64,000 bases of DNA from the NCBI GenBank assembly GCA_016869715.1, contig VGDM01000010.1, forward strand, positions 40,177-104,176. Direction: 5' to 3'. Positions 8,598-15,880 of this stretch are shown here, piece after piece. The translations under genes were made by a program, and so were the position numbers. The notes under the pieces were generated by a model that was not told the origin of the DNA, did not search any database, and saw nothing but the letters and a program-made list of their open reading frames with translations. This DNA is from Alphaproteobacteria bacterium (GTDB taxonomy: Bacteria; Pseudomonadota; Alphaproteobacteria; Acetobacterales; Acetobacteraceae). How positions within the stretch are numbered: the stretch's first letter is position 1; each line of letters opens with the position of its first letter.

Positions 8598-9853
8598 GGC
8601 GTGGCACTCAGCACCAGGCAGACATTCTGCCCGCCAAAGCCAAAGGAATTGGAAAGCACATGGCGCAAGCCTGACACGCGCCGCGCCTCATTCGGCACTA
8701 CATCCAGCCCCAGCGTCGGGTCCGGCTCGACATAGTTGATCGTGGGCGGCAGGATTTGGTCACGCAGCGTCAGCAGGCTGAAGGCCGCTTCAATCGCGCC
8801 AGCGGCAGAAAGCGTATGGCCGATCATGGATTTATTGGAGGATATTGGCGGCGGCGCCTCACCAAATACGGCACGCATGCCAAGCGCTTCCATCTTGTCA
8901 TTCTCCGGCGTGCTGGTGCCATGGGCATTCACATAGCCGATATCGCCCGGCTGCACGCCGGCATCGGCAATGGCATTCCTCATGGCACCAATGATGGAAG
9001 ACCCATCGGGGTTGGATCGCGTGCGGTGGAAATTATCCGCCCTTTCGCCGCAACCACTCACCAGGCCGATCACAGTCGCACCCCGCGCGCGGGCATGTTC
9101 CAGATCTTCCAGAATGAGTGCTGCTGCGCCTTCGCTCATCACAAAACCATCGCGGGATTTCTCGAACGGCCGGGATGCTTTGGTGGGGTCTTCATTGCGG
9201 GACGTTAGCGCGGAGAGCAGCGAAAACCGGATCACCGCTTCCGGCTGCACCGACCCATCCGTGCCAAGCGCAATGGCGGATTGCGCCTCACCGCGCTGGA
9301 TGGCTTCAACACCAAGCTGAATGGCGGAAGCGCCGGTGGCGCAGGCGGTGGTGATGGCAATCGGCGCGCCCTTGGTGCCGAAACGCAAGGCGAGCCTTTC
9401 GCCGACACCGCCATACAGAAAAATCTCATACAAATCGTGCTGACCGATGCTCGCGACCGAAAGCGCGGCATGGCCTGGCCTACCCGCGCGCCGCGCCAAA
9501 GCCACACGCTGCGGCCATTCCATCTCAACCGGCGGCATGCCGAGCATGAGCGGCCCGTCAAAGGCGCCTTCCTTCATGCCCGCGGCGACCAGTGCTTCGC
9601 TAATCGCGGCTGCGGCCATGCGTTCCACGCGCACCGGCGCGGGCACGGGATCGGCGCCCGCCACTTCTTCCCGCAAATCCACCGTGCCGGCCATGGTGGT
9701 TTTCAAATGATCGGTCGCGAAACGGCGAATGCGCGTAATGCCGGAAGTGCCGGCCAGCAGCGCCGCCCAATTCTTCTCAAGCCCCCAACCGAGCGGGCTC
9801 ACCAGTCCAATCCCCGTCACCGCCACCAAGGGGCGGCCCATCTGATCCTTCAT
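8594..9853 (-). CDS. fabF1XL: Beta-ketoacyl-ACP synthase II, FabF1XL type
   Basis: A 419-aa condensing enzyme with a complete Cys-His-His active site: Cys171 in TTACATGAS, His311 in NAHGTSTPEND and His346 in SMIGHTLSAAG. It would extend an acyl chain on the dedicated carrier AcpXL. The start at 9853 overlaps the stop of the preceding synthase gene (ATGA); an upstream in-frame Met at 9892 lies inside that gene and is not needed. It is the catalytically competent member of the paired synthases here. Assignment to the XL pathway rather than housekeeping FabF comes from the operon. Confidence 0.9.
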   Translation of the reverse strand: MKDQMGRPLVAVTGIGLVSPLGWGLEKNWAALLAGTSGITRIRRFATDHLKTTMAGTVDLREEVAGADPVPAPVRVERMAAAAISEALVAAGMKEGAFDGPLMLGMPPVEMEWPQRVALARRAGRPGHAALSVASIGQHDLYEIFLYGGVGERLALRFGTKGAPIAITTACATGASAIQLGVEAIQRGEAQSAIALGTDGSVQPEAVIRFSLLSALTSRNEDPTKASRPFEKSRDGFVMSEGAAALILEDLEHARARGATVIGLVSGCGERADNFHRTRSNPDGSSIIGAMRNAIADAGVQPGDIGYVNAHGTSTPENDKMEALGMRAVFGEAPPPISSNKSMIGHTLSAAGAIEAAFSLLTLRDQILPPTINYVEPDPTLGLDVVPNEARRVSGLRHVLSNSFGFGGQNVCLVLSATP

Positions 9854-11025
9854 GGCGCTTTCTCCAGCAGGGCAAGCGCTTCGCCGCGCCATTGGCCAAA
9901 GCCGGTCACCAGAATGCGCTCGACTGGGCCATCGCCGGCATCGGCGGGGTCCATCGCCGGATAAAAGCCACCGCGCGATAGCGCGAGTGCCGCGAGCGCG
10001 ACATTAGCCGGGAAACTCGCCTCCACCCCATGACCAAGCACGGAGGCACTGCGCCGCACCGGCACGCTGCCGAGCCATGACAAGAAGGCTTCTTCTTCAA
10101 CGCGCGCTTCCGCCACACCGGTCATGCCGGCAATCACTCCTAGCCCGGTTTCAGGCGCTGCCATCCCCCGCCAAAGCGCCTTGGCTGCTGCCGCACTACC
10201 GCCGCCCGCGCGCTGATGCGCTGCGTCGCTCACAATGCCACCGATCCGCGCCAGCGCCGTGGCGCCGCGCGCCCGCGCATGTTCGGCGGTTTCCAAGACC
10301 AGAAACGCCGCCATGCCGCCCAGGATCAAGCCCCCCGCTGCACCACGCGCCGAAACCGGCGCGTAATCGCCCTGCCACAGCACACTACCCGGCGCATAAA
10401 GCAGCACCATATCCCAGCGCTGAGACGCGAAAGCGCCGCCGACCAGCGCAATCTCGCCGCGCCCTTCCGCAAGCCTTGCGGCAGCGATGCGGATGGCGTC
10501 GGCTGCCGCTTCCTCTTCACCCATCAGCGTGCGTGATGATCCCGTCACGCCATGCACGATCGAGATATTGCCCGCGAGCAGATTGGAAAGCTGCGCCAAA
10601 AACAAGGTGGGCCGCAATTCAGTCGCGAGTTTTTCGTTCAGCAATGCGCCGGAGGCCTCCGGCGTGGCGTTGGTCAGTGCGGCCGTCATCGCCTCATCTA
10701 CCGCGATGTCACGTTCGCCACCGCCAGCCGCCACCACCAGATGCATATCGGCAACAAGGCCGCGCGCCCCGGCATGGTCAATCGCGAGCCCAGCGGCATA
10801 GGTGCCAAGCCGCTGCCAGGGTTCCATCTGCCGCTGGTCACCCTTTTTCGGGATTTGCGCATCCAGGCCCAGCGCCGGCAGCGGATGTACCGGGAAGGGC
10901 GCGAAGCTTATCGCATCCACCACGGGTTTGGCGCCCTTGGTCAGCGCTTCCCAATGCGCCTCCGGCCCCTCACCAAGCGAGGATACCAGCCCAATCCCGG
11001 TAATGACGACATCACGCCTTGTCAT
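9850..11025 (-). CDS. fabF2XL: Ketosynthase-like protein without active-site cysteine, FabF2XL type
   Basis: A 391-aa thiolase-fold protein with the ketosynthase N-terminus (DVVITGIGLVSSLGEGPEAHW). The ACATG motif is replaced by HGVTG at about 158-162, and the protein contains no cysteine anywhere. The NAHGTST histidine is also lost (AGMTGVAEA), while the last His is kept (SVLGHGVEASF). It is therefore unlikely to condense substrates itself and resembles a chain-length factor or structural partner for the intact synthase encoded next to it. It is coupled by ATGA overlaps to fabZ upstream and to the active synthase downstream. The name follows position in the rhizobial acpXL cluster. Confidence 0.85.
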   Translation of the reverse strand: MTRRDVVITGIGLVSSLGEGPEAHWEALTKGAKPVVDAISFAPFPVHPLPALGLDAQIPKKGDQRQMEPWQRLGTYAAGLAIDHAGARGLVADMHLVVAAGGGERDIAVDEAMTAALTNATPEASGALLNEKLATELRPTLFLAQLSNLLAGNISIVHGVTGSSRTLMGEEEAAADAIRIAAARLAEGRGEIALVGGAFASQRWDMVLLYAPGSVLWQGDYAPVSARGAAGGLILGGMAAFLVLETAEHARARGATALARIGGIVSDAAHQRAGGGSAAAAKALWRGMAAPETGLGVIAGMTGVAEARVEEEAFLSWLGSVPVRRSASVLGHGVEASFPANVALAALALSRGGFYPAMDPADAGDGPVERILVTGFGQWRGEALALLEKAP

Positions 11026-11468
11026 AGCAGCCCCAATTCCCGGCCCCGCCCGCGCATGGCATCGGCCAATTCAGGTGCGGGGTAATCCATGATGCGGAAG
11101 GTCAGTTCGGCATCGGTAATGCGCTTGCTATCGGCTTCGATCCGCGCCTCGGTCACTGAAAAGCCCGAGCCATCATGCAGGCGCTTGGCGTGCACGCGCA
11201 CCAGAGTGCCGGGGCCGATGAAGCTGCGGAATTTCGCTTCCTTCACCGCCATCAGGAACGGCATACGCGCAAAGCCCATGAGATCGAGCAGCAGCCAGCC
11301 GGAAGCCTGCGCCATGGTTTCCACCAATAGCACGCCAGGCATCAGCGGATGGCCAGGGAAATGCCCTTCAAACACCGGGGAAGCATTCGGGATGCGGCTT
11401 TCCACAATGATGGCATCGCCTTCACGCGCTGCCACCCGATCTATCATCTGGAAATATTCCAGGCGCAT
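11022..11468 (-). CDS. fabZXL: 3-hydroxyacyl-ACP dehydratase, FabZXL type
   Basis: A 148-aa hot-dog-fold dehydratase, with catalytic His36 in EGHFPGHPLMPGV and Glu50 in LVETMAQASG, as in FabZ/FabA. It removes water from 3-hydroxyacyl-ACP intermediates. It starts 47 bp after acpXL and overlaps the next synthase by ATGA. The second half (FLMAVKEAKFRSFIGPGTLV) matches the family. A housekeeping role in ordinary fatty acid synthesis would be expected beside lpxD/lpxA; here the acpXL neighbourhood argues for very-long-chain synthesis. Confidence 0.87.
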   Translation of the reverse strand: MRLEYFQMIDRVAAREGDAIIVESRIPNASPVFEGHFPGHPLMPGVLLVETMAQASGWLLLDLMGFARMPFLMAVKEAKFRSFIGPGTLVRVHAKRLHDGSGFSVTEARIEADSKRITDAELTFRIMDYPAPELADAMRGRGRELGLL

Positions 11469-11515
11469 CGCGTCAGGGGTCCGTGGTTTCGGTGGCGCGT
11501 GGCTGGGTGATGTGG

Positions 11516-11797
11516 TCAGCCGGCCTTGGCCGCAACCAGCTCATCCACACGTTCGGCCAGGTTCTTCATGACGAAGTATTTCTCTGCCGGCGCATTGCCC
11601 ACATTCACTTCCTGCGTCCAGCCTTCCACCGGCACCTTGATGCCAAATGCCTTGTCAATGGCGAAGACGATATCCAAGAAGTCCAGGCTATCAATGCCCA
11701 GATCATTGATCACATGGCTATCGGGCAGGATCTTATCCCGCGGAACTTCGCTATTTTCAGCGATGATATCGGCGATACGGTCGAAGGACGAGGCCAT
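11516..11797 (-). CDS. acpXL: Specialised acyl carrier protein AcpXL
   Basis: A 93-aa acyl carrier protein. The phosphopantetheine attachment serine is Ser37 in [14 protein letters not shown]. The C-terminal part ([23 protein letters not shown], quoted only in part) is longer than in AcpP and fits AcpXL. The start at 11797 is chosen because GGAGGG precedes it by about eight bases; an open frame extends to 11899 but its added 34 residues resemble no ACP. It carries the growing very-long-chain fatty acid destined for lipid A and is the first gene of the six-gene operon. Confidence 0.9.
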   Translation of the reverse strand: MASSFDRIADIIAENSEVPRDKILPDSHVINDLGIDSLDFLDIVFAIDKAFGIKVPVEGWTQEVNVGNAPAEKYFVMKNLAERVDELVAAKAG

Positions 11798-11895
11798 GTC
11801 AGGCCCTCCATGCAGAATCAGGAGTGACGGAACCAGGGGTTCTTTGGCCCGAAAGGGGGCCAAAGGCAAGCGAAGCCTGTCTGAAGGCTGCCCGA

Positions 11896-12360
11896 TCAAT
11901 GGGCATGGCCGCGGGCGCCGGCAGATTCAACGCTGAGGGTCACCTGCACCTCCCCGGCCCTTTCGAATCTGAAGGTCAGCGGCACGCTGCCCCCCTGGCG
12001 CAGCGGTTCGGTCAGGCCAATCAACATGATATGCAGCCCACCGGGGCGGAGATGTACGGTCTGGCCGGGCGGGATCGGGATATCCGCGACGGGGCGCATG
12101 CGCATCACATCGCCTTCCCGGATATGGGCATGGAGTTCCACCACGCGGGCGGCGGGACTGGCGGCGGAGACCAGCCGATCAGGCGCCGCGCCAGTGTTGC
12201 GGAGCGTCAGGAAGCCCGCGCCATTGGTATTGGCGCCGGCGGCGCGGGTCCAAGGATGGCCGATGGCGATATCACCAGCGATAAAATCATGCGCGAGCAC
12301 GGATGAGGCCGGCAGGGCCAGGATCAGGGCGCCAAAAGCGCGGCGGTTCAAATAAGACAC
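11896..12360 (-). CDS. Copper chaperone PCu(A)C family protein
   Basis: A 154-aa periplasmic protein with a signal peptide ending near SSVLA-HD (residues 23-25). The copper-binding pattern is visible: His77, Met86/Met88, His110 and Met112 ([14 protein letters not shown] ... GGLHIML), matching H-x(10)-M-x(21)-H-x-M. The family moves Cu(I) to the CuA centre of cytochrome c oxidase or buffers periplasmic copper. The C-terminus ends in a His-rich GARGHAH. The gene is downstream of a DUF2946 gene on the same strand, a common pairing in copper loci, and ends about 100 bp before acpXL. Confidence 0.88.
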   Translation of the reverse strand: MSYLNRRAFGALILALPASSVLAHDFIAGDIAIGHPWTRAAGANTNGAGFLTLRNTGAAPDRLVSAASPAARVVELHAHIREGDVMRMRPVADIPIPPGQTVHLRPGGLHIMLIGLTEPLRQGGSVPLTFRFERAGEVQVTLSVESAGARGHAH

Positions 12361-12398
12361 GGGGTTTTCCTTGCGGCTCGAATGACGGGACGGCGTTT

Positions 12399-12420
12399 GG
12401 CCGCCCGCATTCGGGCGGCC
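12399..12420. other. Perfect hairpin between DUF2946 and copper chaperone genes
   Basis: A 9-bp perfect inverted repeat, GGCCGCCCG-CATT-CGGGCGGCC, lies directly after the DUF2946 stop and 39 bp before the copper chaperone start. No T-run follows on either strand, so it is not a standard intrinsic terminator. It could attenuate or stabilise the transcript between the two genes. Confidence 0.6.
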
Positions 12421-12828
12421 TCAAGAAAAGGCTGGGGGACCTGTCGGATTGTAAGGCGGTGCGCGCGCCGCCGGGCGCCAGCCGGTATCGCCAGCGGCGA
12501 ACCAGAGGATCGCGGCGCCGGTTTCCGCCGGGGTGGAAACCAGGGGTGCGGCGGGGAGATCAGCCTGCGGCAGGGCATGGCAGGCGAGGCAGAAGCCGCT
12601 ATGGGCTTCGGGCGCGGGCAATTCTTCCCCACCCGGCCCCATATGCACGTTGCGATCCCCATCCGGGGAGCAGATGACCGCAGCCATCCCCGCATTGCTG
12701 GTATGGGCAAGGCAAAGCGCCGGCGCCAATACGGTTTGCACCAGGAGCAATGCCGCGATGAGGCGCACGATGAGGGTGGCGGGGCGTTTCACGAGCACAC
12801 GCTTAATCTGGTGGCCAGCGGATGCCAA
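12421..12828 (-). CDS. DUF2946 family protein
   Basis: A 135-aa protein with a hydrophobic N-terminal segment (about residues 18-41, IVRLIAALLLVQTVLAPALC) that may be a signal or anchor. Further on are a cysteine at AVICSPDG and a CxxC-H motif in FCLACHALPQADLPAAP, ending in a short proline-rich tail, as in DUF2946 proteins. These are usually found near copper chaperones or TonB-dependent receptors; their biochemical role is not established. The next gene on the strand is a PCu(A)C chaperone, which supports a role in copper handling. It is divergent from the methyltransferase on the plus strand. Confidence 0.75.
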   Translation of the reverse strand: MASAGHQIKRVLVKRPATLIVRLIAALLLVQTVLAPALCLAHTSNAGMAAVICSPDGDRNVHMGPGGEELPAPEAHSGFCLACHALPQADLPAAPLVSTPAETGAAILWFAAGDTGWRPAARAPPYNPTGPPAFS

Positions 12829-12878
12829 GGCTTACCGAACCTGTTTTGCAAAATACCGTTTGGTGGCTAACGAAAGAG

Positions 12879-13754
12879 ATGTTTGAGGGATCGCACCCGC
12901 TGGACTACCCTTGTTTGATAGTCGGGGGCATGCCTCGTGTATCAAGTGAGCCTTTCCGACGACGCCCTGCGCGAGGCTATCGGCGGATACATCTGGTTCC
13001 ATTCAATGGAGCTGCGGGCTGGCATTGCTTCCTAAGCGCCGAAGTCTCCGGAAATCCTGGCACTCGAGGCAGCGGCTTTTCGGGACCGCTCGACCTTTCG
13101 GGACGCAACGTTCTCGATATCGGTGCCTGGAACGGGTTTTTCAGCTTCGAAGCCCTGCGACGTGGCGCCGCGTTGGTGCTGGCAACGGATAGCGTCACTT
13201 GGAAGTATCCCGAATATCGCGGGCGGGAGACATTGGAACTGGCTGCTGCGGAACTCGGCCTGCCGGTGAACACGCTGGAGCTCGATGCTCCGGAGCTCGA
13301 CAGGGTAAACTTCAAGGTCACCTTCGACGTCGTGCTCTCACTCTGCATGTTCTACCACTTGATCGATCCCATCAAGGTCGTGTTGGCGCTGCGGCGCCAC
13401 ACCCGGCAGGTGCTGGTGCTGGAAACGGTGCACGATGGGTTGGCGATCGAGCGGCCGTCCATGATCTTCTATCCGAACCGTGAATTGAACGATGACCCAA
13501 GCAATTGGTGGGGAACGAATCCTGCGGCGATGTATTGGCTACTGCGCAGGGCAGGCTTTGGCCAGGTATTCTATCAGGACCATCCGATGCATGCGGCGGG
13601 CGCACCCCATCTGCTGCGCCAGCGCGGCGTTTATCAAGCCTTTGTGGACGATGCGGCCCTGGCTGCCCTGGCTCCGGAGCCTCAGGCCTGGGTAGATCTG
13701 GACGCACCCGGTGCGTTACGCAGCCTGTCCTTAGGTAACTTCGGCTCGGTCTGA
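12879..13754 (+). CDS. CmoB-like (DUF1698) class I SAM methyltransferase
   Basis: A class I methyltransferase of about 291 aa. The SAM-binding motif I is LDIGAWNGFFSFEALRRGA, followed by ATDSVTWKYP, LCMFYHLIDPIKV, LVLETVHDG, FYPNRELNDDPSNWWGTN, all close to the CmoB/DUF1698 group that alkylates uridine-34 of tRNA or related substrates. CmoB proper is longer and has a distinct N-terminal domain, so the substrate is unknown. The start is uncertain: in-frame Mets occur at 12822, 12879 and 12930, none with a strong ribosome binding site. The gene stands alone between unrelated neighbours and its 5' part reads less GC-biased, which hints at acquisition. Confidence 0.72.
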   Translation: MFEGSHPLDYPCLIVGGMPRVSSEPFRRRPARGYRRIHLVPFNGAAGWHCFLSAEVSGNPGTRGSGFSGPLDLSGRNVLDIGAWNGFFSFEALRRGAALVLATDSVTWKYPEYRGRETLELAAAELGLPVNTLELDAPELDRVNFKVTFDVVLSLCMFYHLIDPIKVVLALRRHTRQVLVLETVHDGLAIERPSMIFYPNRELNDDPSNWWGTNPAAMYWLLRRAGFGQVFYQDHPMHAAGAPHLLRQRGVYQAFVDDAALAALAPEPQAWVDLDAPGALRSLSLGNFGSV

Positions 13755-13756
13755 CG

Positions 13757-13886
13757 TATGGCGTTGAGGCACGGCATGAATGTTTGCCACCTCAAGCACC
13801 ACCTCGCCGCGCTTTCAGGCCACCACCTCACGCAGCCCTTCCACCAGGCCCTCTCCGAAACTCGGCTCCTCCCTTTTACCGCCCAT
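13757..13886 (-). pseudogene. Possible remnant of an antitoxin-like HTH gene
   Basis: The minus strand of this otherwise empty 144-bp gap reads MGGKREEPSFGEGLVEGLRE then VVA, a TGA, and KRGEVVLEVANIHAVP in the same frame. This resembles the first 35-40 residues of XRE/HigA-type antitoxins (FGEGLIEGLREA.AW.RGE), with TGA in place of the usual TGG tryptophan. The DNA-binding half is missing; the frame runs into the 3' end of the methyltransferase gene. The family match is from memory of the motif and is weak. Confidence 0.35.
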
Positions 13887-13898
13887 CAGCCACCCCCC

Positions 13899-14450
13899 TC
13901 AAGCCGCCACCCTTGCCACCAAATCGTAATCCACTTCCGGTGTATAAACCGACGCCTCCTTCCCAAGCCGAGAGGAAAACAGTGTGAAATGCTCAACCTC
14001 CACCGGCGTCGCGCGGAACAGATTATAGGCCTGCACAAAGGCCATCAGCTTTTCCGGCGCGGCGCGATCCGTGCGCGCCAAAGTCACATGCGGCGAAAAG
14101 CGCTTGCGTTCCGGCGCCAGCCCCACGCGTTGCAGCGCAGTTTCCACCTTGGTCTGCAAATGCGTCAGCGCGTCATTGCGCTCGGCGCCCACCCAAAGCG
14201 ATTGGATGCGCCCGGCCTTCTCAAACGTGCCGACGCCGGCAAGCTGCAAGGTAAACGGCCGCGCGCGGATCGCCGCCAGCGCGTCATCCACTTCCTGCGC
14301 GCGCCAGGGCTCGATCTCACCAATGAAGCGGAGCGTCAGATGGTAATTCTCGGGCGGCACCCAGCGCGCGCCGGGAATACCCCCCGCAAGCCCCGCGATT
14401 TCCGCCCTGAGTGAGGCCGGCAAGGCGAGGGCGACGAAAAGACGCAACAT
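13899..14450 (-). CDS. thpR: RNA 2',3'-cyclic phosphodiesterase (ThpR)
   Basis: A 183-aa 2H phosphoesterase, with the paired HxTx motifs at HLTL (residues 37-40) and HVTL (121-124) that define the ThpR/LigT family. The enzyme opens RNA 2',3'-cyclic phosphates to 2'-phosphates, and some members show reverse RNA ligase activity; cytoplasmic. The start MLRLFVALALP at 14450 is the family N-terminus; a longer open frame to 14693 would overlap the esterase gene and adds unrelated residues. It lies 34 bp after the SGNH esterase on the same strand. Confidence 0.88.
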   Translation of the reverse strand: MLRLFVALALPASLRAEIAGLAGGIPGARWVPPENYHLTLRFIGEIEPWRAQEVDDALAAIRARPFTLQLAGVGTFEKAGRIQSLWVGAERNDALTHLQTKVETALQRVGLAPERKRFSPHVTLARTDRAAPEKLMAFVQAYNLFRATPVEVEHFTLFSSRLGKEASVYTPEVDYDLVARVAA

Positions 14451-14484
14451 GGCGGGGGCCCTCCTGGTGCGGTCCGCGGCTCGC

Positions 14485-15153
14485 CTAAGGGGCAGCAACC
14501 TTGCCCAGCAGCGAATCGACATAGGGTAGCATGCGGCGAACCATCTCCGCGACGCCAGCGACATTTGGGTGAATGCCGTCCGGTTGATTGAGCGAAAGAT
14601 CGCCCGCCACCCCCTCCAGCAGGAAGGGGTAGAAGACCACGCCCGGCCTATCGCGGGCCAATTCACTAAAACTCGCAGCAAATTCCCGCCCATACTCGGC
14701 GCCGAGGTTGGGCGGCGCCAGCATCCCGGTCAGCATGGTGGGTAGGCGTTTTGCGGCCAGGGCATCCAGGATGGCGGCCAAATTGGCCCGGCTTGACCGG
14801 GGCTCAAGCGCGCGCAGCCCATCATTGCCGCCAAGCGCCACAATCACCGCATGGGGGTTATCGGCCAAGGCCCAATCGAGCCGCGCCCGCCCGCCAGCCG
14901 TGGTATCGCCGGAAACCCCGGCATCAATCACGCGCACCGCCCGGCCCTTGGCACGCAGGGCGGCTTCCAGCCTGGCCGGCAGGGCCTCGGCCCGCGCCAG
15001 CCCATACCCGGCGGTGATCGAATCCCCCAGCATCATCAGGCGGATTTCCGCCGCCTGCGCTGGCAGCGCCGCCAAGCCCAGCAGCGCCAGCGATTGGCGC
15101 GCGAGCCATCTGCGACCATATGCGCGGGCAGGATAGGAGTTTCGCGATACCAT
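14485..15153 (-). CDS. tesA: SGNH/GDSL esterase, TesA/arylesterase family
   Basis: A 222-aa secreted SGNH hydrolase with a basic N-terminus and signal peptide (to about PAQAA, residue 35). Block I is LGDSITAGY with nucleophile Ser45. The oxyanion Gly occurs in SGDTTAGG, the Asn in ALGGNDGLRAL, and the Asp/His pair in QPDGIHPN (about 192 and 195). Members hydrolyse acyl thioesters or aryl esters in the periplasm. Its start codon at 15151-15153 overlaps, head to head, the first possible start of the divergent ABC ATPase gene, a common arrangement for tesA and ybbA. Confidence 0.88.
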   Translation of the reverse strand: MVSRNSYPARAYGRRWLARQSLALLGLAALPAQAAEIRLMMLGDSITAGYGLARAEALPARLEAALRAKGRAVRVIDAGVSGDTTAGGRARLDWALADNPHAVIVALGGNDGLRALEPRSSRANLAAILDALAAKRLPTMLTGMLAPPNLGAEYGREFAASFSELARDRPGVVFYPFLLEGVAGDLSLNQPDGIHPNVAGVAEMVRRMLPYVDSLLGKVAAP

Positions 15154-15880
15154 GGATGCCCTTCACGTCCCCGAAATGCCCAGCGCCGGGGTCACCAAAC
15201 CCCTGATCGAAGCGCGCGGCCTTGGCTTCCAGGTGAGGGCGGGGGAGGGTGAGATCAACATCCTCCGCGGCATTGATCTGCAAGTCGCGGCGGGGGAGGC
15301 CGTCGGGATCGTCGGCCCCTCAGGTTCGGGCAAAACCAGCCTGCTAATGCTGCTGGCCGGGTTGGAACGCCCGACATCCGGTGCGCTGTTGATTGATGGC
15401 GCGGATATTGGCGCCATGGAGGAAGACGCGCTGGCGCGTTTCCGGCGCGAGAGGCTCGGCATTGTCTTTCAGGCCTTTCATTTGATCCCGACCATGACAG
15501 CGCTTGAGAACGTCGCCGTGCCCTTGGAATTCGCCGGGGTGCTCGATGCTTTTGATCGTGCGGCGGAAGCCTTGCGTGCGGTTGGGCTGGGGCGTCGCCT
15601 GGGCCATTACCCCGCGCAGCTTTCGGGCGGCGAACAGCAACGCGTGGCGCTCGCGCGGGCCTTTGTCGCGGAACCACGTTTGCTGCTGGCGGATGAACCC
15701 ACCGGGAACCTCGATCGCGCCAAGGGTGAGGAAGTCATGACGCTGCTGTTTGATTTGCGCGCGCGGCTTGGCGCGACGTTGTTGCTGATCACGCATGACC
15801 CCGCGCTGGCGGCGCGCTGCCCGAGGCAATTGCGCATTGAAGATGGGTTGATTGTCGTAGATCACAGGGTGGCGGCGTGA
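15152..15880 (+). CDS. ybbA: ABC transporter ATPase, YbbA/LolD-like
   Basis: A 242-aa ABC ATPase of the LolD/MacB-type exporter group. Walker A GPSGSGKTS is at about 55-63, followed by the Q-loop in VFQAFHLIPTMTALENV, signature LSGGEQQRVALARA, Walker B LLLADEPTGNLD and switch His in LITHDPAL. The first Met at 15152 shares bases with the divergent esterase start; a second Met at 15176 is an equally good start and would relieve that overlap. Its GTGA overlap with the following large permease shows that the two form one exporter, probably acting on lipoproteins, lipids or an unknown envelope substrate. Confidence 0.88.
   Translation: MDALHVPEMPSAGVTKPLIEARGLGFQVRAGEGEINILRGIDLQVAAGEAVGIVGPSGSGKTSLLMLLAGLERPTSGALLIDGADIGAMEEDALARFRRERLGIVFQAFHLIPTMTALENVAVPLEFAGVLDAFDRAAEALRAVGLGRRLGHYPAQLSGGEQQRVALARAFVAEPRLLLADEPTGNLDRAKGEEVMTLLFDLRARLGATLLLITHDPALAARCPRQLRIEDGLIVVDHRVAA

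Noticed and set aside
11798..11899. Longer N-terminus for AcpXL beginning at 11899, overlapping the copper chaperone stop
   Set aside because: The extra 34 residues do not look like any acyl carrier protein, and a good GGAGGG site supports the start at 11797.
12399..12420. Perfect hairpin as an intrinsic terminator
   Set aside because: No T-run follows on either strand; kept only as an unassigned hairpin.
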